Source of the DNA: Streptomyces sp. yr375
Lineage (GTDB): Bacteria; Actinomycetota; Actinomycetes; Streptomycetales; Streptomycetaceae
NCBI RefSeq assembly: GCF_900110755.1
Contig: NZ_FOFF01000063.1
Location: 1-45,711, forward strand
Direction of reading: 5' to 3'
Length of the DNA: 45,711 bases
Part shown: positions 1 to 9,023 of the stretch, in pieces
Layout: each line of letters starts with the position of its first letter
Numbering within the stretch: position 1 is the stretch's first letter
Program-made: the position numbers and the translations under genes
The notes under the pieces: model-generated
Seen by the model: only the letters and a program-made list of their open reading frames with translations
Told to the model about the DNA's origin: nothing
Databases searched by the model: none

Positions 1-3000
1 CGGCTGGAGGGGCACGGCCGCGAGGAGGACGTCGTACCGGGCGCCGATCTGTCTCGTACGGTCGGCTGGTTCACGAGCATGTTCCCCGTACGCCTCGATG
101 TCGGGGGTGCGGATCTCGACGAGGCGTTCGCGGGCGGGCCCGCCGCGGGCACGGTGATCAAGGCGGTCAAGGAGCAGCTGCTCGCCATCCCGGACAAGGG
201 CCTGGGCTATGGGCTGCTGAGGTATCTCAACGACGAGACCGGCGCGGTCCTCGCGCCCCACTCGACCGGCCAGATCGCCTTCAACTACCTCGGCCGCTTC
301 TCCTCCTCCGACATGCCCGAGCACCTCCAGGGCCTCGGCTGGACGGAGGCCGCCGACGCGGCCGGACTCGTCACGGCGTCCGATCCCGGCATGCCCGCCA
401 TGGCGACGGTGGACATCAACGCGTTCGTCACCGACTGGGCGCAGGGCCCGGAGCTGGAGGCCCGGTTCGACTTCCCCACCGGCCTGCTCACTCACGAAGA
501 GGTGCAGGAGCTGGCGGACCTGTGGAGCGGCGGACTGGAGGGTCTGGCCCGTCATGTCGCGACGCCGGGAGCGGGCGGGCTGACCCCGTCCGACGTACCG
601 CTGGTGTCGGTGCGCCAGAGCGAGATCGAGGCCTGGGAGAAGCAGTACCCGGGGCTGAGCGACATCTGGCCGCTCACGGATCTGCAGTCCGGACTGCTGT
701 TCGAGTCCCAGCTCGCCGATTCCGGCTGCGACCCCTACCACGTACAGCTCGTGCACCATCTGACCGGCGAGGTGGACCCGGCCCGGCTGCGCGCGGCAGG
801 GCAGGCCCTGCTCGACAGGCACGCCAATCTGCGCACGGCGTTCGTCAGCGATCTGGCCGGCGACCGAGTGCAGCTCCTGCGGGACGGTGTCGAGCTGCCG
901 TGGCATGAGTTCGATCTGCGTGGTCTGGACGAGGAACAGCAGGACGCGGCGTTCCAGCGGCTCCTGGCCGACGACCAGGCCGCCCACTTCGACCCGGCCG
1001 CACCGCCGTTGCTGCGCATGTCGCTGGTACTGACCGGCCCGGCGGAGGCCGAACTGGTCTTCACCGCACACCATGTGCTGTTCGACGGATGGTCGCTGCC
1101 GCTGCTAACCCAGGACCTGCTGCGCCTCTACGGCTCGGGCGGCGATGCCTCCGTACTGCCGCGGGTGCGTGGGTACCGGGACTTCCTGACCTGGCTTTCG
1201 CGGCAGGACCGTGCAGCCTCCGAGCGGGCGTGGGCCGCCGAGCTCGACGGGGTCGACGAACCCACGCTCCTCGCCCCGGACACCCCGGCCGAGGCCGATC
1301 AGGGCGGCGCCGGGCACCTGGAGGTCCCGCTGTCCCCGGAGGTCTCCCAGGAACTGTCGCGACGGGCCGCCGAGTTGGGCGTCACCCTGAATACCCTGCT
1401 GCAGGGTGCCTGGGCGATGGTGCTCGCCGGTCTGACCGGACAGCGGGACGTGGTGTTCGGCACGACCGTGTCGGGAAGGCCGCCGGCCGTGCCGGACGCG
1501 GACTCGATGGTCGGCCTGTTCATCAACACCTTGCCGGTACGCGTCCGGCTGTCCCCCTGGGACACGCTGGGCCGGATGCTCAACACGCTGCAGAGCCGGC
1601 AGGCCGCGCTCCTGGACCATCACCACCACGGGCTGGCCGACATCCAGCGCGCGACCGGCCTGCCCGTCCTGTTCGACAGCGTCGTCGTCTTCGAGTCCTT
1701 CCCCGTCGACCGCACCGCCATCACGGAGGCGAACACGGCTGCCGGTATCTCCGTCACGCGGGTCAGCGCGGCGAACGGCACCCACTACCCGCTCGGCATC
1801 GCGGCCACGGCCGATCCTTATTTGCGGGTGGCCATGCAGTACCAGCGGTCCCTGTTCGACCAGGACACCGCCGAGGGCATCGCCGAACGCTTTGCGCGGA
1901 TCCTGGGCCATGTCGCGGCGGACCCGGACGTACCGCTCGGGCTGGTCGATGGGCTGCTGCCCGCCGAACGGAACCGGTTGCTGATCGAGGCCAACGACAC
2001 CGCTGTGCCCGTGTCCGAGGGAACCGTCACGGAACAGTTCGCCCGCCAGGTCACCGCGACACCGGACGCGGTCGCGGTGTTCTTCGAGGACACAGCGCTG
2101 ACCTACGAGGAGGTCGACACCCGGTCGAACGAGCTGGCCCATGAACTGATCCGGCGCGGTGTGGGGCAGGAGTCGGTGGTGGCGGTGTCGGTCCGGCGAT
2201 CGCCGGACCTGGTGGTCGCGTTGCTGGCCGTACTGAAGGCCGGCGGCGCGTACCTGCCCGTCGACTCCGCCGTTCCGGCGGACCGGATCGCGCTCATGGT
2301 GTCGGACTCCGGGGCCTGCCTCTCCCTCGTGGACGCGACGACCGAGGCAGCTCTGTCCGAACTGCCGGTGCCCGGACTGCGGGTGGACGAGCCGCTGCCA
2401 CGCGCCGACGGCAGCGCCGTCAAGAGCACCGCTGTTGTCGACAACACCGCCTACGTCATCTACACGTCCGGCTCGACGGGCAGGCCCAAGGGAGTCGCCG
2501 TCACGCACCGCGGAATGGCGTCCCTGGTGGCCTCGCACGTGGACAGGCTCGAGATGACCGCGGACAGCCGCATGCTCCAGCTCGTCTCACCGAGCTTCGA
2601 CGTGTCGCTGTGCGAGGTGTTCACCGCACTGCTGTCAGGAGCGAGCGTGGTGCTGGCCGACGCCGAGCGGCTCGTGCCCGGGAAGCCCTTGGCTGAAACG
2701 GTGGACGCGCACCGGGTGACGCACGTGCAGATCACGCCCACGATGCTCGCGGCGATGCCCGTCGCATCGTTCTCCACCGTGACCTGCCTGGTGATCGGCG
2801 GCGAGATGGCCCCGCCGGAGCTGGTCGCCGCCTGGTCCTCCGGCCGACGCATGGTGAACGTCTACGGGCCGACGGAGATCACGGTCTGCGCCACCATGAG
2901 CATGCCGCTCGTGGGGGACGGCGGTGCCCGCCCGATCGGCCGCCCTATCGCCAACACCCGGGTGTACGTACTCGACGACGCCCTCCGGCCGGTACTGCCC

Positions 3001-4461
3001 GGGGTAGCCGGAGAGCTGTACATCGCGGGGCCGGGCGTGGCGCGTGCCTACGTCGGCCGGCCGGATCTGACGGCCGGACGGTTCGTGGCTTGCCCGTTCG
3101 GCAGGTCCGGCGAGCGGATGTACCGGACTGGTGACGTGGTCGCCTGGACGCCGGACGGGGACCTGGTCTTCCGGGGCCGGACGGACGAGCAGGTGAAGAT
3201 CCGCGGCTTCCGGATCGAACTCGGCGAGATCGAATCGGCGCTGCGCGCGCTCCCGCAGGTCGAGGAGGCCGTCGTCGTGGTCGACGACCGGCCGGGCGAC
3301 CGGCGGCTGGCCGGGTACGTGGTGCCGGGTGCGGACGGTGCCGACCCGGCCGAGCTGCGCAGCCGTCTGCACGAACGGCTGCCGAAGCACATGGTGCCGT
3401 CCGCGATCATGATCATCGACGAGGTGCCGTTGACCGCCAGCAAGAAACTGGACCGGCGTGCGCTGCCGGCTCCGGACTACGCGGGCACCTCGACCGGCCA
3501 GGCACCGCGGACCACGCGGGAAGCCATCCTGTGCGGTCTGTTCGCCGAGGTACTGGGCCTCGACCAGGTGGGTGTCACCGACAGCTTCTTCGCCCTCGGC
3601 GGTCACTCTCTGCTGGTCAACCGGCTCATCACCCGCATCCGCGCGGTGCTGGGTGCCGAGATGCCGATACGCGTCGTCTTCCAGTCGCCCACCGTCGCGG
3701 AGCTGGCCGCGTATCTGGAATCGGGCAACGGACTGGCCGAGGGCGCGGATCCGTTCGCTCCGGTGCTGACCCTCAAGAGCGACGGGCACAGAGAGCCGCT
3801 GTGGTGGATCCACCCCGGTGGCGGACTGAGCTGGCCGTATCTGGGCTTCGCCACCTTGCTCCCCGAGGACCGACCGGTCCACGGCATACAGGCGAAGGGC
3901 TTCGACGGGACGGCAGCGCTGCCCGAGTCGATCGAGGCGATGATCGCCGACTACGTGGCAGAGGTGCTGGCCGTCCAGCCCGAGGGCCCGTTCCACCTCA
4001 TGGGGCTCTCCAGCGGCGGCACGCTCGCGCACGCGATGGCCGCCGAACTCCAGCGGCGCGGGCACGAAGTGGCCCTGCTGGCCCTGCTGGACAGCGTTCC
4101 CAGCAGCTACTTGGCCGGCCGGCCGCTGCCCACCGAGACCGAGTTCCGCGACTACTTCGCGGAACACCTGACAAGCCTGGCGGGCGCGGACGACTACGAG
4201 TCGTTCGTGGACAACGCGGTGGCGATCGGCGTCAACTACACCGCCCTCTTACCCGAGTTCGCCGTGCCCACCTACCGCGGTGACGCCCTGCTCTTCAACG
4301 CGGTGCCGAAACCGGAAGGTTCGTACGCGGATCTGTGGCGTCCGTACATCCTCGGTGCCCTGCACCAGCACGATATCCACAGTGCCCATGAGGACCTGTA
4401 CCTGCCGGGACCGGCAGCCGAGATCTGCAAGATCATCAGCCAAGAACTCGCCGGGGACTGA
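1..4461 (+). CDS. Nonribosomal peptide synthetase, C-terminal part (E-C-A-T-TE), 5' end outside window
   Basis: The reading frame is open from base 1, so the gene starts upstream; 1486 residues are visible. The order is the tail of an epimerization domain (GHGREE, DLSRTVGWFT, GYGLLRYLN, FNYLGRF), a condensation domain (HHVLFDGWS, the HHxxxDG site), an adenylation domain (YTSGSTGRPKGV, VYGPTE, YRTGD, LTASKKLDRR), a carrier domain (LGGHSLL near 3600) and a type I thioesterase (GLSSGG, GxSxG near 4010; late HQHDIH histidine region). This is therefore the terminal module: it accepts a D-configured chain, adds one residue and releases the product. A hand alignment to GrsA gives the pocket residues D-V-C-Q-V-G-V-V-C plus the usual Lys; I do not recognise this code, so the substrate is open. 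A TTA codon at 4249-4251 in the TE makes completion potentially bldA-dependent. Confidence 0.97.
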   Translation, partial: RLEGHGREEDVVPGADLSRTVGWFTSMFPVRLDVGGADLDEAFAGGPAAGTVIKAVKEQLLAIPDKGLGYGLLRYLNDETGAVLAPHSTGQIAFNYLGRFSSSDMPEHLQGLGWTEAADAAGLVTASDPGMPAMATVDINAFVTDWAQGPELEARFDFPTGLLTHEEVQELADLWSGGLEGLARHVATPGAGGLTPSDVPLVSVRQSEIEAWEKQYPGLSDIWPLTDLQSGLLFESQLADSGCDPYHVQLVHHLTGEVDPARLRAAGQALLDRHANLRTAFVSDLAGDRVQLLRDGVELPWHEFDLRGLDEEQQDAAFQRLLADDQAAHFDPAAPPLLRMSLVLTGPAEAELVFTAHHVLFDGWSLPLLTQDLLRLYGSGGDASVLPRVRGYRDFLTWLSRQDRAASERAWAAELDGVDEPTLLAPDTPAEADQGGAGHLEVPLSPEVSQELSRRAAELGVTLNTLLQGAWAMVLAGLTGQRDVVFGTTVSGRPPAVPDADSMVGLFINTLPVRVRLSPWDTLGRMLNTLQSRQAALLDHHHHGLADIQRATGLPVLFDSVVVFESFPVDRTAITEANTAAGISVTRVSAANGTHYPLGIAATADPYLRVAMQYQRSLFDQDTAEGIAERFARILGHVAADPDVPLGLVDGLLPAERNRLLIEANDTAVPVSEGTVTEQFARQVTATPDAVAVFFEDTALTYEEVDTRSNELAHELIRRGVGQESVVAVSVRRSPDLVVALLAVLKAGGAYLPVDSAVPADRIALMVSDSGACLSLVDATTEAALSELPVPGLRVDEPLPRADGSAVKSTAVVDNTAYVIYTSGSTGRPKGVAVTHRGMASLVASHVDRLEMTADSRMLQLVSPSFDVSLCEVFTALLSGASVVLADAERLVPGKPLAETVDAHRVTHVQITPTMLAAMPVASFSTVTCLVIGGEMAPPELVAAWSSGRRMVNVYGPTEITVCATMSMPLVGDGGARPIGRPIANTRVYVLDDALRPVLPGVAGELYIAGPGVARAYVGRPDLTAGRFVACPFGRSGERMYRTGDVVAWTPDGDLVFRGRTDEQVKIRGFRIELGEIESALRALPQVEEAVVVVDDRPGDRRLAGYVVPGADGADPAELRSRLHERLPKHMVPSAIMIIDEVPLTASKKLDRRALPAPDYAGTSTGQAPRTTREAILCGLFAEVLGLDQVGVTDSFFALGGHSLLVNRLITRIRAVLGAEMPIRVVFQSPTVAELAAYLESGNGLAEGADPFAPVLTLKSDGHREPLWWIHPGGGLSWPYLGFATLLPEDRPVHGIQAKGFDGTAALPESIEAMIADYVAEVLAVQPEGPFHLMGLSSGGTLAHAMAAELQRRGHEVALLALLDSVPSSYLAGRPLPTETEFRDYFAEHLTSLAGADDYESFVDNAVAIGVNYTALLPEFAVPTYRGDALLFNAVPKPEGSYADLWRPYILGALHQHDIHSAHEDLYLPGPAAEICKIISQELAGD

Positions 4462-4521
4462 GGGGGGCGACCGCGCGGGCGGGGCCAGGTCAGTTCGGCT
4501 TTTCACTGAGGGGACACAGCA

Positions 4522-5826
4522 ATGGAATCGCGTGAACCAGAAATCCTCGACGTCGTGGGCGTCGGGTTCGGACCGTCCAACCTGTCGCTCGCCGTGGCCC
4601 TGGAAGAGAGCCCGGATCCCGTCACATCCGCGTTCTTCGAACGCCAGCCGTCTCTCGGCTGGCATCGCGGAATGCTGCTGCCGTCGGCAAAGATGCAGGT
4701 CTCCTTCCTGAAGGACCTGGCCACGTTCCGCAATCCGGCGTCGAATTTCAGCTTCATCTCCTATCTGCACGACGTGGGGCGGCTCACGAGGTTCGTCAAC
4801 AACCAGGACTTCTTCCCCACCCGGCGGGAGTTCCACGACTACCTCGAGTGGGCCGAGTCGAAGCTGACGCAGCCGGTCACCTACAACTCGGAGGTGACCG
4901 CGATCGGACCGGCACCGGCTGCCGGACCGGGGGCCGCCGACCGCGTACGGGTCACGGTGCGCGACGCGGCCGGCGACTCGCGTCAGGTCGACGCGCGGAA
5001 CGTCGTCATCTCCACCGGGCTGGTCCCCAGGATGCCTGTCGGTCTGGAACCCGACGAATTCGTCTGGCACAGCTCACAGTTCCTGCACAACTTCCGTCGG
5101 CGGAACAGCGGTGAGCTGAAACGGGTGGCGGTCGTCGGAGGCGGCCAGAGTGCCGCCGAGATCGTCAGGTTCCTCTACGACAGCCTGCCGGACGCCAAGG
5201 TGTCCGCGATCGTCCCGTCCTACGGCTACTCCATCGCCGACGACACCCCGTTCGCGAACCAGGTGTTCGACCCCGGTGCCGTGGACAGCTACTACCACGG
5301 CTCGCAAAGGTCCAAGGACGCCGTATGGCACTACCACAAGAACACGAATTACTCGGTGGTCGACGACGAGGTGATCCGGGGCCTGTACGAGCGGGCCTAC
5401 GAGGAGGATTTCAGCAAGGGTGACCGGCTGGAGTTCCTCAACCTGGCCCGGGTGGTCGACGTCAAGCGAGTCGGCAGCGAAACCCGCATCACTGTGCACT
5501 CGCTGGTCAGCGAGGAGTCCTACGACCTGGACGTCGACGTCCTGGTCTGCGCCACCGGCTACGACCCGATGGACCCGGCCGAGATCCTCGGCGAGCTCGA
5601 CGCCTACTGCGTCCACGACACCCAGGGCCGGCACCGCGTCTGCCGCGACTACCGGCTGGTCACGACCCCGGAACTCGACTGCGGGATCTATCTGCAGGGC
5701 GGGACGGAGCACACGCACGGGCTCGCGTCGTCGCTCCTCTCGAACATAGCCGTCCGCAGCGGCGAGATCGCGCACTCGATCGCTGCCCGGCGATCCGGCG
5801 CCCATGAGAAAGGAATCAACGAATGA
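4522..5826 (+). CDS. L-ornithine N5- / L-lysine N6-monooxygenase
   Basis: This 434-aa flavin N-hydroxylase belongs to the SidA/PvdA/IucD/KtzI family. It has an N-terminal FAD site (VGVGFGPSNLSLA), a central NADPH site (VAVVGGGQSAAEI) and the late ATGY motif (CATGYDPM). The family hydroxylates the side-chain amine of ornithine or lysine with NADPH and O2. The gene starts 60 bp after the NRPS stop and overlaps the MbtH gene by four bases, so it belongs to the NRPS operon. N5-hydroxyornithine can feed hydroxamate siderophores, or piperazate as in kutzneride and himastatin pathways. No siderophore uptake genes are in view and P450s follow, so piperazate is favoured as an inference; a piperazate synthase (KtzT type) is not in the window. 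Confidence 0.93.
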   Translation: MESREPEILDVVGVGFGPSNLSLAVALEESPDPVTSAFFERQPSLGWHRGMLLPSAKMQVSFLKDLATFRNPASNFSFISYLHDVGRLTRFVNNQDFFPTRREFHDYLEWAESKLTQPVTYNSEVTAIGPAPAAGPGAADRVRVTVRDAAGDSRQVDARNVVISTGLVPRMPVGLEPDEFVWHSSQFLHNFRRRNSGELKRVAVVGGGQSAAEIVRFLYDSLPDAKVSAIVPSYGYSIADDTPFANQVFDPGAVDSYYHGSQRSKDAVWHYHKNTNYSVVDDEVIRGLYERAYEEDFSKGDRLEFLNLARVVDVKRVGSETRITVHSLVSEESYDLDVDVLVCATGYDPMDPAEILGELDAYCVHDTQGRHRVCRDYRLVTTPELDCGIYLQGGTEHTHGLASSLLSNIAVRSGEIAHSIAARRSGAHEKGINE

Positions 5827-6038
5827 GCACCAACCCGTTCGACGACGACAACGGCCGGTTCCACGTGCTGGTGAACGACGAGGACCAGCATTCGCTGTGG
5901 CCGTCCTTCGCCCCGGTGCCGGACGGCTGGCGGATTGCCTTCGGCGAGAGCAGCCGGAAGGAATGCCTCGCATACGTGGAGGCGAACTGGGTCGACATGC
6001 GGCCGAGGAGCCTGCGTGAGGCCATGGCCGGGGACTGA
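5823..6038 (+). CDS. MbtH-like NRPS accessory protein
   Basis: This 71-aa protein has the family signature: NPFDDDNGRFHVLVNDE near the start, then QHSLWP, VPDGW, KECLAYVEANW and DMRPRSL, including the conserved tryptophans. MbtH proteins bind adenylation domains and are often needed for their solubility and activity. The ATG overlaps the stop of the N-hydroxylase (ATGA), indicating translational coupling. Its likely partner is the A domain of the NRPS ending at 4461, or of upstream NRPS genes. Confidence 0.97.
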   Translation: MSTNPFDDDNGRFHVLVNDEDQHSLWPSFAPVPDGWRIAFGESSRKECLAYVEANWVDMRPRSLREAMAGD

Positions 6039-6063
6039 CAGAACGCGTTGAAGGAGAATTCCC

Positions 6064-7263
6064 ATGACAACTCCGGCCGAGCGATGGGGTATCCACCCCG
6101 AGCACTTCTGGCTGTACGGGCGCCGACCGGAGCAGCCGGTTGAGTTCGACGAGAAGATGAACGCGTGGAACGTCTACGGCTATCCCGAGGCGATCGACGT
6201 CCTCGGTGACCCGGGGACGTTCTCGTCCCACATGGCCCGTCTGCTCCCCATGGGCGCAGACGAGTCGTTCACGGAAGGCGATCTGCTGCAGACGGATCCG
6301 CCGGACCACCGTGAGCTGCGCAAGCTGGTGAGCCACGCCTTCACCCCGAAGGTCGTGGCCGACCTCGAACCGCGGATCACCGCTCTCACCCACGAGTTGC
6401 TCGACGCGGTGGCCGACCAGGACGAGTTCGACCTGATGAGCAGTCTGGCGTACCCGCTCCCCGTGACCGTGGTGACCGAGCTGCTGACCATTCCGAGCAG
6501 CGACCGCCATCTGTTCGAGCGGTGGATGACGGAGATGGTCCACAGCCTCGGTGATGTGTCGATGGAGGACGATGCCGAGGACCAGGAGCGCATCTTCGAG
6601 GCCAGCATGGCGCCGATGCGCAAGATGCTCGAGTACCTTCGCGAGCACACGGCTGAGTGCCGGCGGCGGCCGCAGGACGATCTGCTGGGCAGGCTCATCC
6701 AGGCGGATCTCAACGGCGGGCGGCTGACCGACAACCACATCATCAACTTCGCGAAGATGCTGCTGATCGCGGGGTACCTGACGACCACGATGCTGATCGG
6801 CAACACGGTTCTGTGCCTGGACAGTTATCCCGACCAGGCCGCGCGCGTCCGGGAGGACCGCTCGCTCGTGCCGGGTCTGCTCGAGGAGTCGATGCGGTTT
6901 CTGAGCCCGGTGGCGGCCACGTACCGGGCCACCACCAGGGAGGTGGAGATCGCCGGGCAGCGGCTCTCGGCCGACCAGATGGTCATGGTCTGGTACGGGG
7001 CGGCGAACCGTGACGTCCGCCAGTTCGCCGAACCGGACGTGTTCGACATGACGCGTGGGCCCAACCCGCACCTCGGGTTCGGCAGGGGCATCCACTTCTG
7101 CCTCGGCGGTCCGCTGGCCAGGATGGAGGGGAGGGTTGCGCTCAACCTTCTCTTCGACCGGTTCCCGGAGCTGCTCACCGACCCGGACAAGCCGCCGACG
7201 TTCATGCCGGGCTTCGACACGACCGGCGTCAGCACACTCCCGCTGCGGACCTCGTCGTCGTAG
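6064..7263 (+). CDS. Cytochrome P450, tailoring enzyme A
   Basis: This 399-aa soluble bacterial P450 starts at an ATG behind a strong AAGGAG. It shows the K-helix ExxR (EESMR) and the heme loop FGRGIHFCLGG with the Cys ligand. The I-helix reads LLIAGYLTTTMLIGN: the acidic residue that normally precedes the conserved Thr is Leu. It is paralogous to the P450s at 11130 and 12368, sharing the HPxHxWLxGxRP start and this I-helix type. Such enzymes oxidise NRPS products or carrier-bound residues; the himastatin pathway uses three P450s for pyrroloindoline formation, piperazate hydroxylation and aryl coupling. Which step this one performs cannot be told from sequence. Confidence 0.95.
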   Translation: MTTPAERWGIHPEHFWLYGRRPEQPVEFDEKMNAWNVYGYPEAIDVLGDPGTFSSHMARLLPMGADESFTEGDLLQTDPPDHRELRKLVSHAFTPKVVADLEPRITALTHELLDAVADQDEFDLMSSLAYPLPVTVVTELLTIPSSDRHLFERWMTEMVHSLGDVSMEDDAEDQERIFEASMAPMRKMLEYLREHTAECRRRPQDDLLGRLIQADLNGGRLTDNHIINFAKMLLIAGYLTTTMLIGNTVLCLDSYPDQAARVREDRSLVPGLLEESMRFLSPVAATYRATTREVEIAGQRLSADQMVMVWYGAANRDVRQFAEPDVFDMTRGPNPHLGFGRGIHFCLGGPLARMEGRVALNLLFDRFPELLTDPDKPPTFMPGFDTTGVSTLPLRTSSS

Positions 7264-7305
7264 TCACGGTCGGTCGGGCCGAGCCGGTCAGAAGCGGCCA
7301 GGGTG

Positions 7306-7447
7306 ACGCCATCGTGGCGCAGCCTGGTTGCCATCGAAAATGAGGCAGATGCTGCGCAGATTGTCTGCCCCTGGCTGTCCGTGGCGGCAATCGCTTGTGT
7401 GTGGCGCCACTTGTGTGCCACTATGGCGTTATGAATTTGACGCCATA
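7306..7447 (+). promoter_or_regulatory. Candidate operator array for the ribbon-helix-helix regulator
   Basis: A perfect inverted repeat TATGGCGT-N10-ACGCCATA lies at 7422-7447 and spans the ATG at 7431. Further TGGCG/CGCCA half-sites occur at 7307-7319 (CGCCA-TCG-TGGCG), 7382-7386 and 7401-7410 (GTGGCGCCAC palindrome). Repeated short half-sites about two helical turns apart over the gene's own start are the expected layout for autorepression by an RHH protein. A separate inverted repeat GGCAGA-N14-TCTGCC lies at 7344-7369. Binding is inferred. Confidence 0.6.
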
Positions 7448-7946
7448 CGTCGACCACCTCCGTCGCGAGTTCCTGCTCGCGGCGGAGGCCATCGGCGAGG
7501 AGAGCCTCGGGGTGGCGGAGCGCCTTGTGCCCCCGCTGGACGCGTCCGTCCGGCTCACCCTGCTGGACGCCCTGTCGACCGCCGCGGACGAGATCTCCCG
7601 TGATCTCGCGCCCGGGGCGGTCGACCTTCGTCTGCGTGGCGTGGAACCGACCTTCGTGATGACGCCGCCGACATCCGGCCTCGGTATCGAGGACTTTTTG
7701 ACCGGCGACCCATCCTCCGGAAACGGCATCGTGATCCCGACGGCTGAGGAGGAGGGCGCCCCGGCGCGTATCAACTTCCGCCTGCCCGAGCACCTCAAGG
7801 CGCGGATCGAAGAAGCCGCCGGCCGGGAAGGGATCTCGGTCAATGCCTGGCTCGTCCGGGCCGTCACCGCGACCCTCAACCGCGCCGGCCGCTCCGAGCG
7901 GCGAGCGCCACCGGGGGACCAGTACAACGTCGGCTGGGTGCGGTAG
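7431..7946 (+). CDS. Ribbon-helix-helix (HicB/CopG-like) regulator
   Basis: This 171-aa protein has a C-terminal RHH DNA-binding unit: the strand RINFRLPEHLK (from about residue 105) followed by two helices ending in ISVNAWLVRAVTATLN. The first 100 residues form a HicB-like acidic region of unknown role. I chose ATG 7431, which begins the MNLTPYVDHLRREF region; an in-frame upstream start at 7395 would add 12 residues and run through the operator. No Shine-Dalgarno precedes 7431, so the mRNA may be leaderless. It is followed 34 bp later by the DUF4097 gene and then an ABC exporter, a combination I know from other Streptomyces. No HicA toxin is next to it, so it probably acts as a repressor rather than an antitoxin. 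Confidence 0.82.
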   Translation: MNLTPYVDHLRREFLLAAEAIGEESLGVAERLVPPLDASVRLTLLDALSTAADEISRDLAPGAVDLRLRGVEPTFVMTPPTSGLGIEDFLTGDPSSGNGIVIPTAEEEGAPARINFRLPEHLKARIEEAAGREGISVNAWLVRAVTATLNRAGRSERRAPPGDQYNVGWVR

Positions 7947-7980
7947 CGCACACGCAAGCGGCTCACCACGGAAGGCTGAC

Positions 7981-8832
7981 ATGCCCACTTTCGACACCCC
8001 CGAACCGATCTCCGCCAGGATCGAGATCTCCACGGGCGATATCGCCATCACGGCGAGCCGACGGACCGACACGGTCGTCGACGTCCGCCCGACGGACAGC
8101 TCCAATGCCGCCGACGTCAAGGCCGCGGAAGGGGCGAAGATCGACTACGCGCAGGGCAAGTTGCAGATCAAGGCGTCGGCGCAGATGCTCCTCTGGCCCG
8201 GCATGTCGCGCCGCGCCGGCTCCGTCGACGTCGTGATCGAGCTGCCCGAGGGGTCCCATGTGCGCGGCAGTTCGTCCTGGGTGACGCTGCGCGGCGAAGG
8301 CCGCCTCGGCGAGTGCCGGTTCGAGGCCGCGCAGAGTGACATCCGCCTGCAGGAGACCGGACCGCTCCGGCTCACCACGTCCCGGGGCGAGATCCATGTG
8401 ACCCGGGTCGTCGGCAACGCCAAGGTCGTCAACGGCTCCGGAGGCGTCCGCGTCGAAGAGATCGACGGAGCGGCTCTGATCGGCAACGACCAGGGTGAGG
8501 CCAGAATCGGCGACGTCACCGGAAACCTGCGCCTGACCGGGATGAACGGCGACTTCCATGTCGAGCGGGCGCACGGAAGCGTCGAGGCCAAGACCGCCCA
8601 TGGCAGCATCCGGATCGGCGAGGTCATCCGCGGCTCGGTCGTGGTGACGGCCTCGTCCGCCGAGATCGAGATCGGCATCAAGGAAGGCACCGCGGCGAAG
8701 CTGGACGTGAGCACGCTGTCCGGCGCGGTCCGCAACTCCCTGAAGGTCGTCGACGGCCCCGCGAAGTCCGACGAGATCGTCGAAGTGCGCGTCCGCACCT
8801 ACAGCGGCGACATCGTCATCCGCCGCTCCTGA
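7981..8832 (+). CDS. DUF4097-type beta-repeat protein
   Basis: This 283-aa protein starts at an ATG behind GGAAGG. It has no signal peptide or membrane helix. It consists of repeating short beta units such as GEIHVTRVVGNAKVVNGSGG, NGDFHVERAHGSVEAKTAHG and SGDIVIRRS, typical of the DUF4097/DUF4098 putative adhesin fold (a right-handed beta helix). The biochemical role of the family is unknown. Its place between an RHH regulator and an ABC exporter suggests a regulatory or envelope-stress role for the cassette, but this is only context. Confidence 0.85.
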   Translation: MPTFDTPEPISARIEISTGDIAITASRRTDTVVDVRPTDSSNAADVKAAEGAKIDYAQGKLQIKASAQMLLWPGMSRRAGSVDVVIELPEGSHVRGSSSWVTLRGEGRLGECRFEAAQSDIRLQETGPLRLTTSRGEIHVTRVVGNAKVVNGSGGVRVEEIDGAALIGNDQGEARIGDVTGNLRLTGMNGDFHVERAHGSVEAKTAHGSIRIGEVIRGSVVVTASSAEIEIGIKEGTAAKLDVSTLSGAVRNSLKVVDGPAKSDEIVEVRVRTYSGDIVIRRS

Positions 8833-9023
8833 CGATTCCGCGAACGCGGCAGCGGACGGCTCACCGGCCACTGCCGCAACGAGACAGGGCCCCGGCGGAC
8901 GCATGACCAACATCCCGCCGGCGGCCCCGGCGGCCCGGGGACCGACATCCCCCGCGGTTCCCGGGCCGCTACCCGAACCAGGCCCCCACCCGGAGAGACA
9001 CGCGTGAAGATGAGGGATCAATT

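Noticed and set aside
1105..4167. Long minus-strand frames of 477 and 510 aa under the NRPS
   Set aside because: They are shadows of the NRPS frame: no family motifs, low-complexity Arg/Gly/Asp/Val-rich sequence, and the sense frame has full domain structure.
5074..7095. 673-aa minus-strand frame across the N-hydroxylase, MbtH and P450 A
   Set aside because: It covers three well-recognised plus-strand genes and has no recognisable motif.
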